From Actinomycetota bacterium (GTDB taxonomy: Bacteria; Actinomycetota; Actinomycetes; S36-B12), in assembly GCA_030684515.1 (NCBI GenBank), contig JAUXVJ010000011.1, positions 1 to 64,000 on the forward strand: a stretch of DNA of 64,000 nt. Reading direction: 5' to 3'. Shown here one piece after another: positions 25,901 to 32,500 of the stretch. Within the stretch, counting starts at the first letter, position 1. Every line of letters starts with the position of its first letter. A program made the position numbers and the translations under genes. A model generated the notes under the pieces. The model was not told the origin of the DNA. It saw only the letters and a program-made list of their open reading frames with translations, and made no database searches.

Positions 25901-26025
25901 CGGTTCTGGCCGGCCGTGAGGAACACCTCGATTCACCGCGCCGCGCCCTGGGACCCGCCTGGGGAACGGCGAGCCTGTCATACGGCAGTGGCACGGGCTT
26001 CCTGGGTTCGGGGATGTCGCTTTGA
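22936..26025 (+). CDS. MobF-type conjugative relaxase-helicase (TraA/TrwC-like)
   Basis: A 1029-residue relaxase. The TrwC-like domain contains GYELTLTLPKSISLYALTG and the three-histidine metal site GDPHLHVHCTLPN (His319, His321, His323). A RecD/TraI-type helicase follows: Walker A GVGGSGKTS from about Gly618, Walker B VIVIDEAS (Asp687-Glu688), and a late GTTHTLQGQT motif. It would nick oriT, stay covalently linked to the strand and unwind the DNA for transfer. The N-terminal ~200 residues differ from textbook MobF proteins, so the catalytic tyrosine is not obvious. No type IV secretion or FtsK-like transfer genes are present, so the island is probably mobilizable rather than self-transmissible. 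Confidence 0.88.
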   Translation: MTAHAKVTIIGHTAGGMGQVWYRVTGTIGVGNVQVAYRVGVGAEDARRVRFVGAGATAELIGFRPGEFVADPVDYLLIVLAFSGKYLTRGVKMQRSQLARVPAGPIHDVIVAAMVRAGLDPASVFASRDAGNWWRAVSRAAERDRSVSFLTAGGLLRAAARAGASVEESELYSALGRSTRARLAGPVAARRDTDAVQQLDLDALEVATLSDEELGERVWRAAEAASSRREPVGNAGYELTLTLPKSISLYALTGDPAVAEEWLDVMETAATRALERLMAEAGFCSTGHRGEGQNVMLMPADGWAGFIATELSSRAGDPHLHVHCTLPNVLVGQDGIVRTMADGGRELHVNAPRFAAWGQEFVIAEAQARGLLGEVWFSPQTAQWEAGGFTDDTLWAFSRGRQAVLAEEAEADDGQPISASGRSVRNRAAKKRATGAKADEQLTWVQLHQRIVARANELGVDLAAERDATGERFASPSMWSDSDWVDWVSHVACQHESVTSLAKIRSIVDLATAGMPEAERSRITGLVVQNGFVRAHQSRDRGMRSGGQQWISKSALDAEARLLERMSTSAHQNPGLTWRTGTGISRFEADRGWQLSDEQQRAVQAIVDGTAQVTLISGVGGSGKTSVLAAAHMGFNGERYGLLVTSTATRAASAAGHESGAPWMNLTALVHRITSGQAVPARVIVIDEASMADVATLARVADFCVQKGKRLVLQGDHAQLRAVGAGDAFNVLCSAHPDSVIRLEGNQRQRTALGQAVAAALHARDLDTAWEYIIADGAVVVARNRDHKLDLVATTVVREISAHGADNVTCDAVTNAEVDDLNDRIHAQLLAAHTIDPAAAVIYQGRSGQQVLGPGTVLRVRTPLSHRDPARRLVRGDRAVVVHAGRDEVCVRFDDGKQRRLKPNALLRHLDYGYVGTTHTLQGQTSEVHIASLAPTKDAASLYVSASRARGRTLFVADARDYLTDKEMRAAAQWDPGDLDDEVLERVHAVLAGREEHLDSPRRALGPAWGTASLSYGSGTGFLGSGMSL

Positions 26026-26034
26026 TGCGCTGAA

Positions 26035-26073
26035 TGCGAGGTACCGAGGGGGTAACACCGTTGTAGAGGTGAC
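26035..26073 (+). repeat. Island repeat, copy B
   Basis: TGCGAGGTACCGAGGGGGT then AACACCGTTGTAGAGGTGAC. The first 19 bases are identical to copy A. It lies between the relaxase stop and the small gene at 26113. Confidence 0.7.
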
Positions 26074-26112
26074 AGCACTTCTCTTCGACGAGCACTCTGC
26101 GAAAGGACCGTC

Positions 26113-26607
26113 ATGGATGTCATTGAATGGCTTGACGAGGCAATGTCTCCGGCCGACGAATGGGAGCCGGGACTCAACCGGCTTCGCTACGCGATGCAAT
26201 TGCTCTACGACGTCGCGGCTGCGCTGTGTGAAGACACCCCTGTCAACCGCCGCGACATGATCGCGGTGGGATTGAACCGAACCGATGTTGTGATCCAGCG
26301 ACTGGATGACACTGGTGCACACTCGGAAGAAGCGCTCATGCCCGAGATCCCGCCATACATCGCCTCTGCAGTTTTGAGCAACGTCGCCCGCTGGGCTGCC
26401 AGCATCGCCCTGGAGTCACCAGTGCAGCCGTGCTTACCGGATTGCCTGGGCCTCGACGCCCACAACTGGTTGGGTGTCAACGACTCAGGAGCACTCGAAT
26501 GCATGGACTTGGTCGTCTGCGCCCTTGGCACAGCCGCGAGCGCGGAGGCCTACATCGTCGCCACTCAGTGGGTCGCGTGGTTCGAGCTGTACTGGTTCGA
26601 CGACTAG
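26113..26607 (+). CDS. Unknown acidic island protein, 164 aa
   Basis: A soluble, strongly acidic protein (MDVIEWLDEAMSPADEWEPGLN..., ending VAWFELYWFDD). It is mostly helical by appearance and tryptophan-rich, with four cysteines (two in LPDCLGLD and LECMDLVVC). I do not recognize a family. The ribosome site GAAAGGACCGTC precedes ATG 26113. Island repeats lie on both sides, so it may share control with the relaxase and excisionase. Confidence 0.65.
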   Translation: MDVIEWLDEAMSPADEWEPGLNRLRYAMQLLYDVAAALCEDTPVNRRDMIAVGLNRTDVVIQRLDDTGAHSEEALMPEIPPYIASAVLSNVARWAASIALESPVQPCLPDCLGLDAHNWLGVNDSGALECMDLVVCALGTAASAEAYIVATQWVAWFELYWFDD

Positions 26608-26653
26608 CTCGACGCACTCCACTTGCCTCGCTACATCCGTGGGCGTCGCAACT

Positions 26654-26692
26654 TGCGAGGTAATGAAGGGGTCACACCGTTAAAGAGGTGAC
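26654..26692 (+). repeat. Island repeat, copy C
   Basis: TGCGAGGTAATGAAGGGGTC then ACACCGTTAAAGAGGTGAC, sharing most positions with copies A and B. It overlaps a perfect inverted repeat TCGCAA-C-TTGCGA at 26646-26658, like the palindrome overlapping copy A. Confidence 0.65.
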
Positions 26693-26705
26693 GGCCTGGA
26701 CTACA

Positions 26706-26740
26706 TGCGAGGCACCGGACGGGTTGCGCTGTTGACCAGG
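26706..26740 (+). repeat. Island repeat, copy D (diverged)
   Basis: TGCGAGGCACCGGACGGGTT then GCGCTGTTGACC, a weaker match to copies A-C with the same order of blocks. It lies 42 bases before the excisionase start and 14 bases after copy C. Confidence 0.4.
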
Positions 26741-26781
26741 CAGAGGGACGAGCGACCGATCACGAGAGGAGGTGACACAGC

Positions 26782-27090
26782 ATGGCCAGAGCGCAGGTCA
26801 CGACGGTCGAGACGACCTTGACTCTGGCTATCTCGCCTGCATGGCTGACCGCAGGTGGCGCTGCCGCTTATACGTCGCTGACTGCTGACTACATCAAGGC
26901 AGCGTTCCGTAATGGTGACCTTCCCGGCTACCGGCATGGTCGCCGGACGCTGCGGTTCAAGCTTACCGACCTTGATGCGTGGATGAGCGCGGCGGAAGTA
27001 AAGCCGCCGAATATTCCCTCCAGTGGGTCGGTCTCCGGGATCACCTCGGGTTTTCGGACGAATCCTTCTCGTCGCGGTCGGTCTTCTTGA
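26782..27090 (+). CDS. xis: Excisionase-like helix-turn-helix protein
   Basis: A 102-residue protein with a MerR-like HTH_17 domain (LTAGGAAAYTSLTADYIKAAFRNGDLPGYRHGRRTLRFKLTDLDAWMSA, about residues 29-76), the usual fold of actinobacterial excisionases, which bend attachment DNA and favour excision. ATG 26782 has a strong AGGAGG ribosome site. It is convergent with the integrase and overlaps its 3' end by 50 bases, so the two transcripts are antisense there and could interfere with each other. Confidence 0.85.
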   Translation: MARAQVTTVETTLTLAISPAWLTAGGAAAYTSLTADYIKAAFRNGDLPGYRHGRRTLRFKLTDLDAWMSAAEVKPPNIPSSGSVSGITSGFRTNPSRRGRSS

Positions 27091-28321
27091 CGTCTTGGGC
27101 TTTCGCCCGACTCTTGCGAGGCGCGGCGATCGCCGTGTTCACTTCCACACCTTCAGTCGAACCCAGCAGCCGTGTGATGACGTTGGCGCTTGCCCGCGTA
27201 TCGGGATTCAACACGTGCGAGTAGACCCGCATGAGGGTGATGGGATCGTGTCCGAGGCGACGTGCAACCTCGCCCACAGGTACCCCGGATTCCAGGAGCC
27301 ATGTTGCCTGCGCGTGCCGAAGGTCATGGATGCGGGGCTTGAACGTGAGCTCCCCGGATTGGAATGCAGTAGTCGCAGCAGGAGCCCAAATGCGGGCGTA
27401 GAAGTTGTTGTGACGGACCACCCGCCCGGTGGCGGTCGTGAACAGGAACTCGTCGCGGCCTCGACCGACCATGAGAGGCGCGAGCGTGGCAACCAGCGCC
27501 TCATCGATAGCGGCGCTTCGGTAGCCCCGTTGTGTCTTGGGGGTGCCCTCCCTGTATTCGCCGCGTTTGTCGCCCTCAGTCCAGGCCTTATCTATTCGGA
27601 TACGCGGGTTGTCTGCGTCTGGGTTGACGTCGCCGACCAGAAGCGCGGTGGCCTCGCCCCATCGAGAGCCAGTTCGCACGAGCGTCTCGATCAATGGGCG
27701 GTAGTGAAGGGGAATGTAGGACAGGAGGGCTCGATACTCGGCGACGGTGAGAACGTGATCGTTTGGTTTGTCCCCAAGGCTCGGTGCAGCGCCAAGTGCA
27801 GGATTCGAGGAAATGTCTCCGTCTCGGAGCAGCAGATCGAAGCCGGCTGACACGACCGAATGGACGTTTCGGATCGTTTTTGCTGACAGCGTGTCAGCAG
27901 AATCCCCCCTTTTCGTTACCACTTGCCGGTCTTGAAGCCGCCTTATCCACTTGCGAACATCAGAGTGCTTCACAAGCCCAGCGGGCCATTCTCCAAACGG
28001 GTCGCCTTCGGGCAGGTACCGATCCAGCGTGCGCCGGTACTCAGCTCGGGTCCGGTCGGATGCCTGGGTGTTCGACGCCACCCACGCCAGGGCGGCGTCT
28101 CGGACCGTCACACTCGACACAGCCGCAGGGAACCCTTCCCCCTTGACCCAACGAGGAGGCCAGTCACCGCCACTGCCCTCAACGAGTCGCAGGAATTCGT
28201 TGGCAGCGGCCTCGTCAGTTTCCCGGAACGTTTCCGACTGGAGCTTTCCGCGTATGTCCCGCCATTGAACGGCTATCGAAACGAGACCATCGCTGCGTGT
28301 CCTGCGCCTGATCCAGGCCAT
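27041..28321 (-). CDS. int: Tyrosine recombinase (island integrase)
   Basis: A 426-residue phage-type integrase: an N-terminal arm-binding-like region (MAWIRRRTRSDGLVSIAVQWRD), a SAM-like core-binding domain (~65-170) and a catalytic domain with TGSRWGEAT (first Arg), HDLRHAQATWL (His332, Arg335), LGHDP and the nucleophile in RVYSHVL (Tyr367). ATG 28321 follows GGGAGGGG. It lies about 65 bases from the acceptor end of the minus-strand tRNA-His gene, the classical layout for integration into a tRNA 3' end. All catalytic residues are present, so the island may still be able to excise. Confidence 0.94.
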   Translation of the reverse strand: MAWIRRRTRSDGLVSIAVQWRDIRGKLQSETFRETDEAAANEFLRLVEGSGGDWPPRWVKGEGFPAAVSSVTVRDAALAWVASNTQASDRTRAEYRRTLDRYLPEGDPFGEWPAGLVKHSDVRKWIRRLQDRQVVTKRGDSADTLSAKTIRNVHSVVSAGFDLLLRDGDISSNPALGAAPSLGDKPNDHVLTVAEYRALLSYIPLHYRPLIETLVRTGSRWGEATALLVGDVNPDADNPRIRIDKAWTEGDKRGEYREGTPKTQRGYRSAAIDEALVATLAPLMVGRGRDEFLFTTATGRVVRHNNFYARIWAPAATTAFQSGELTFKPRIHDLRHAQATWLLESGVPVGEVARRLGHDPITLMRVYSHVLNPDTRASANVITRLLGSTEGVEVNTAIAAPRKSRAKAQDVKKTDRDEKDSSENPR

Positions 28322-28385
28322 GAAATTGCCCCTCCCTGTGTCATTTATGCTGACACACTGCTGACATGGGGAGGAGCGAATCGCT

Positions 28386-28412
28386 AAAAGTTGTTGCGCT
28401 GCAACAACTTTT
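28386..28412. terminator. Perfect 12-bp hairpin between tRNA-His and int
   Basis: Arms AAAAGTTGTTGC and GCAACAACTTTT around GCT form a stem with flanking A and T tracts, so it could terminate transcription in both directions. It stands 2 bases from the attachment core, and a near-identical copy lies beside the middle site (11428-11454), so it could also be an integrase-binding arm. Confidence 0.7.
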
Positions 28413-28414
28413 CG

Positions 28415-28439
28415 TGGGGTGAGTGACGGGACTTGAACC
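28415..28439. repeat. Right attachment site within tRNA-His
   Basis: The 3' terminal part of tRNA-His including encoded CCA, identical over 25 bases to 10020-10044. Integration regenerates the complete tRNA here and leaves the partial copy at the other end. Confidence 0.9.
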
Positions 28440-28491
28440 CGCGGCGTCCTGGACCACAACCAGGTGCTCTACCAGCTGAGCTACACCCACC
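28415..28491 (-). tRNA. tRNA-His (anticodon GTG)
   Basis: On the minus strand GTGGGTG pairs with CACTCAC, with the anticodon loop in CTGGTTGTGGTCCAG (GTG) and T arm CGGGTTCAAGTCCCG. The discriminator C faces an encoded G at position -1 (28491), the His identity mark, and CCA is encoded. It is the integration target of the island. orn lies upstream, a neighbourhood common in actinobacteria. Confidence 0.95.
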
Positions 28492-28551
28492 ATGACTCAG
28501 TTGAGAACCCTGGTCACCCGCTCTCGCGGAACTGGAATCGTAGCGGATGCC

Positions 28552-29181
28552 CTACGGCGTGATCTCGCTCCCTGCGGAGTGGTCGACCACGTGACGCATG
28601 CCCAGTTCCTTGGCTATTGCTGAGTCCGGTCCGGGCTGTGCAACGAACACTGCTTCTCGGTAGTAGCGCAGTTCGGCAATTGATTCGCGAATATCGCCGA
28701 GGGCTCGGTGGTTGCCGTGCTTTTCTGGCAAGCCGTAGTAGGTGCGGGGATACCAACGACGCACAAGCTCCTTGATGCTGGACACATCAACGAGTCGATA
28801 GTGCAGGTAGGAGTCCAGTTCAGGCATGTACTTGGCAAGGAATCCACGATCGACGTAGATGCTGGAACCAGCAAGCTGGGCCTTGCCGGCTTCGGGCACA
28901 TGCGTCTTGACGTATGCCAGCACTTGCGCTTGGGCATCCTCAAGGGAGATGCCGAGAGGAATCTCATTGAGCAGGCCGGATTCGGTGTGCATGTTGACGA
29001 CGAACTCGTCCATTGCAGCAAGGGGAGCGTCATTGCACTTGACGACCAGGCTGATGCCTGAGTCGAGTTCGTTCAGTTCTGCGTCTGTGACGATGCAGGC
29101 AATCTCGACGATCTCGTCGGACTCCGGCAGCAATCCCGTCATTTCGCAGTCCACCCACACAAGTCGATCGCCATTGGCCAT
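28552..29181 (-). CDS. orn: Oligoribonuclease
   Basis: A 209-residue DEDDh exonuclease (WVDCEMTGL; IACIVTD; GSSIYVDRGFLAKYMPEL; HRALGDIRESI). It degrades 2-5 nt RNA fragments and pGpG, finishing RNA turnover. Length and all catalytic motifs are normal. Position next to tRNA-His is shared with many actinobacteria. Confidence 0.96.
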   Translation of the reverse strand: MANGDRLVWVDCEMTGLLPESDEIVEIACIVTDAELNELDSGISLVVKCNDAPLAAMDEFVVNMHTESGLLNEIPLGISLEDAQAQVLAYVKTHVPEAGKAQLAGSSIYVDRGFLAKYMPELDSYLHYRLVDVSSIKELVRRWYPRTYYGLPEKHGNHRALGDIRESIAELRYYREAVFVAQPGPDSAIAKELGMRHVVDHSAGSEITP

Positions 29182-29227
29182 GGGCTCAGGCTAGTGAGGG
29201 GGTGCGACGGCGCTGATGACTGCTTGA

Positions 29228-30109
29228 TCAGGACTTCGCGACTGGCTCCCCGACGATAGCGACCGGCACCTTGGACTTGTGCAGGATGCCGTGGCTGACT
29301 GAGCCCAGGATTGAACTCATGACCTGGCCATGTCCACGAGTACCGACCACGATCATTGCTGCCGACGGCGAAGCCTCGAGCAGGGCCTTGACTGCATTGC
29401 CTCGCGTGACGATCTGCTCTACCTCGACATCGGGGTATTCGGCTTCAAAGCCGGCGAGCACCTCAGCGGCCAAGCGCACCTCAGAGTCGCCGATGCTCTC
29501 GTAGTCCATGGGCACAGGGGTATCGGGAAGAATGACGAGATCGAAGGAAGGTACCTCCCATGCGTGTACTGCCACCAGCTTCCATTTGTGCAGGCTGGCC
29601 GTAGCGAAGGCGAAATTGACGGCCTCGGAGGATGAAGCGCTGCCGTCCACTCCAACCACGATTTGGTCATTGGCGGTGTCGGCCTCATGGCGCATGACAA
29701 TGACCGGGCAGTCGGCGTGCGCAGCGAGCTGTGAACTCACTGAGCCCAGCAGTAGTTCCTTGAAGCCGCCATGTCCGCGAGATCCCACAACGATCATGGC
29801 AGCTGTTTCGCTGGCCTCCAGGAGCACGCCGGTTGGGGAGCCGATCTGCACGATGGACTGAATGTCGGGACCGCTCAAGGTGCCAGCCACTTCGTCAAGT
29901 GTGGTCTGGGCAGCTTTGCGAATGTCCTCGAGAGTGTCCAGTCCAACTGCCATGCCCGGACCAAAGGTTCCACCCGAGGTTGGCGGGATGAGGGCATTGA
30001 CCAAGGTCAGTCCGAGTCCGCGAAGCTCAGCTTCGCCGGCCGCCCATTTGGCAGTCAGGAGCGATGTTTCGCTGCCATCAAATCCAACAACGACACGGTT
30101 GCTCCACAT
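29228..30109 (-). CDS. Tandem-domain universal stress protein
   Basis: A 293-residue protein of two UspA domains (about 1-145 and 150-290). The ATP-binding signatures are IVVGSRGHGGFKELLLGSVSSQLAAHADCPVIVM and IVVGTRGHGQVMSSILGSVSHGILHKSKVPVAIV. Each domain starts with the VVGFDGS/VVGVDGS strand. Such ATP-binding proteins act in dormancy and stress in actinobacteria; the partner is unknown. ATG 30109 follows GGAGGTAGG. Confidence 0.92.
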   Translation of the reverse strand: MWSNRVVVGFDGSETSLLTAKWAAGEAELRGLGLTLVNALIPPTSGGTFGPGMAVGLDTLEDIRKAAQTTLDEVAGTLSGPDIQSIVQIGSPTGVLLEASETAAMIVVGSRGHGGFKELLLGSVSSQLAAHADCPVIVMRHEADTANDQIVVGVDGSASSSEAVNFAFATASLHKWKLVAVHAWEVPSFDLVILPDTPVPMDYESIGDSEVRLAAEVLAGFEAEYPDVEVEQIVTRGNAVKALLEASPSAAMIVVGTRGHGQVMSSILGSVSHGILHKSKVPVAIVGEPVAKS

Positions 30110-30222
30110 GCTGCCTACCTCCACAAATCAAGAATGCTCGTCCGCCATTGTCTGCGCGAACAGTCCTGAACTCCGAACTGGGGTCCATAGGCCTGATCTT
30201 GCCGCGTGACTAGCCTCTGCGT

Positions 30223-30975
30223 ATGGCAGATGCGGTGTACCGACCCCTCGTGTTTGGTGCAAAAACTCTCATCCGTGCTCTTGGAATCAGATTTGATGTG
30301 GTGGGGCAGGAATATCTACCCGCCACGGGCGGAGCGGTGCTGGCGATCAACCATGTGAGCTTCCTTGACTACATCTTCGCCGGGCTGCCCCCTGATCGGG
30401 CCGGACATCGCCTTGTTCGCTTCATGGCCAAGGACGGAATCTTCAAACACTCCCTCGCTGGGCCAGTGATGCGCGGGATGAAGCACATCAGTGTTGATCG
30501 GGATGCGGGTTCGGAAGCATTCCGTGCTGGCGTGCGCATGCTCAAAGAGGGCGAGCTTCTGGGCGTGTTTCCGGAAGGCACGATGAGCCGTTCCTTTGAA
30601 CTGCTGCCCTTCAAGAGCGGCGCAGTTCGCATGGCTGCAATGGCTCAGGTTCCGATCATTCCGATGATCACATTCGGTGGTCAGCGAATCCTTGGCTACG
30701 GACATCGCGACTTGTCGCGAGGCACCATCATCGCCATCACCATGGGTGAGCCGATGATGATTGAGAAGCGTGCGGATGCTCATGCCGAAACAGATCGTCT
30801 GCGCACAATCATGGGGCAGTTGCTTGATGACACCATCGCGCGCTACCCCAAGCCTGCTGGACAGGAGCTGTGGTGGGTTCCGGCCCGGCTAGGGGGAACA
30901 GCGCTCACGCCGGAGCAGGCAAGGCAGGCGCGCAGGCAATCGTCTGGCGCTGCTGCCGACGAGGATTCAGACTGA
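30223..30975 (+). CDS. 1-acylglycerol-3-phosphate acyltransferase (PlsC family)
   Basis: A 250-residue acyltransferase with the catalytic NHVSFLD (HX4D), a downstream GVFPEGTMSRS glycerol-phosphate-binding motif and an acid-rich hydrophilic tail. It would acylate lysophosphatidate or a related acceptor at the membrane face. Single gene, no coupling to neighbours. Confidence 0.9.
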   Translation: MADAVYRPLVFGAKTLIRALGIRFDVVGQEYLPATGGAVLAINHVSFLDYIFAGLPPDRAGHRLVRFMAKDGIFKHSLAGPVMRGMKHISVDRDAGSEAFRAGVRMLKEGELLGVFPEGTMSRSFELLPFKSGAVRMAAMAQVPIIPMITFGGQRILGYGHRDLSRGTIIAITMGEPMMIEKRADAHAETDRLRTIMGQLLDDTIARYPKPAGQELWWVPARLGGTALTPEQARQARRQSSGAAADEDSD

Positions 30976-31075
30976 CTGTTCACCCTCGGCGAACCTGCCT
31001 CGCACGTAAGTAGCACAGGCAGCGTTTGAAGGGCGTTTTCTGGCATAAACCCGCGCTGGCACGTACGGTCAGCAC

Positions 31076-32500
31076 GTGACTCACTTCGCCCCTTCTGTCC
31101 CCGTTGACCTGCCTGCCACCTTGGGCGCTCTGGTCTCCTCCGGCTACCAATCACGCACCGTCAAGCAGGAGATGCAGGCCAACCTGCTGGCTCGTCTGCG
31201 CGCGGGCGAGCCGAGCCTCCCAGGAATCGTCGGTTTCCAGGACACAGTCATCCCACAGGTTGAGCGCTCGCTCCTGGCCGGCCACGACATTGTGCTGCTG
31301 GGTGAGCGCGGTCAGGGAAAGACCCGCTTGATCAGAACACTCACCGCACTGCTGGACGAGTGGATTCCTGTCGTCCAAGGCTGCGAAATCAATGACGACC
31401 CGGCTGCGCCAATCTGCGCCGGCTGCCGTCGCAAGTTCGCTGACCTCGGCGACGACCTTCCGGTTGCCTGGCGCCATCGCAGCGAACGTTTCGGTGAGAA
31501 GCTCGCCACGCCGGACACCTCAGTTGCTGACCTCATCGGTGACGTTGATCCGGTGAAGGTCGCTGAAGGCCGCAGTTTGGGAGACCCCGAGACGATTCAC
31601 TACGGACTTGTCCCGCGCACCAACCGCGGCATCTTCGCCATGAACGAGCTTCCTGACCTGTCTGAGCGCATTCAGGTGGCACTGCTCAACGTCCTCGAAG
31701 AGCGCGATATCCAGGTCCGCGGCTACAACTTGCGACTACCGCTTGACCTGCTCGTAGTTGCCAGCGCCAACCCCGAGGACTACACCAACCGCGGGCGCAT
31801 CATCACGCCGCTCAAGGACCGCTTCGGTGCTGAGATTCGCACCCACTATCCGCTCGACATCGATGACGAGATCGACCTCATCCGCCAGGAGGCGCACATC
31901 CAGGCAGTGGTGCCCGATCACTTGCTGGACATCGTGGCGCGTTTCACAACCGAGGTCCGTGGCTCCTCATCGATAGATCAGCGAAGTGGTGTCTCAGCCC
32001 GTTTCGCGATCGCCTGCACAGAAGCACTGTCCGGCGCGGCTCTTCGCCGCTCGGCAATCACCGGAGAGCGTGAGCCTGTTGCTCGCGTCGGCGATCTCAT
32101 GGGCGTGGTGCCAACACTTCGCGGCAAGGTTGAGTTCGACGTCAGTGAAGAAGGGCGTGAGCAGGAACTGCTGCTGCATTTGGCCCGTCGTGCAACTGCT
32201 GAATCGTGGCGCTTGCTGCTGGGCGGCAATGACATTCGCCCGGTGCTCACGTCCCTCGTCGAGTGGTTCGACGAGGGCAACACCTTGCAGACCGGTGACG
32301 AGACGGCAGGAGAGTCGCTGATCGGTGAGCTCGGCAAGTTCGAAGGACTTGGCAAGTTGCTTCAGGCCGTCGAGCCAGATCTGGCGGAGTCGCCTGGTCT
32401 TGCTGCTTCTTGTGTTGAATTTGCAATTGAAGGCCTATGGCTGACTCGTCGCATCGATAAGGACGAGGTCGACGGCGTCATTCGATACGGGGCCGCATGA
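31076..32500 (+). CDS. Mg-chelatase/MoxR-type AAA+ ATPase
   Basis: A 474-residue ATPase with Walker A GERGQGKTR, Walker B region GIFAMNELPDL, VVASANPEDYTNRGRIITPLKDRF (sensor I) and an ICAGCRR pair insertion. It resembles the BchI/ChlI-like subunits (mycobacterial Rv0958 type). The next gene, overlapping by ATGA, is its VWA partner. Such AAA+/VWA pairs act as chaperones for metal insertion or complex assembly; no chlorophyll or cobalamin synthesis is implied. GTG start at 31076. Confidence 0.9.
   Translation: MTHFAPSVPVDLPATLGALVSSGYQSRTVKQEMQANLLARLRAGEPSLPGIVGFQDTVIPQVERSLLAGHDIVLLGERGQGKTRLIRTLTALLDEWIPVVQGCEINDDPAAPICAGCRRKFADLGDDLPVAWRHRSERFGEKLATPDTSVADLIGDVDPVKVAEGRSLGDPETIHYGLVPRTNRGIFAMNELPDLSERIQVALLNVLEERDIQVRGYNLRLPLDLLVVASANPEDYTNRGRIITPLKDRFGAEIRTHYPLDIDDEIDLIRQEAHIQAVVPDHLLDIVARFTTEVRGSSSIDQRSGVSARFAIACTEALSGAALRRSAITGEREPVARVGDLMGVVPTLRGKVEFDVSEEGREQELLLHLARRATAESWRLLLGGNDIRPVLTSLVEWFDEGNTLQTGDETAGESLIGELGKFEGLGKLLQAVEPDLAESPGLAASCVEFAIEGLWLTRRIDKDEVDGVIRYGAA

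Noticed and set aside
22702-26740. The island repeats as a CRISPR array
   Set aside because: Only four copies, spaced kilobases apart and each at a gene start; no spacers and no cas genes.
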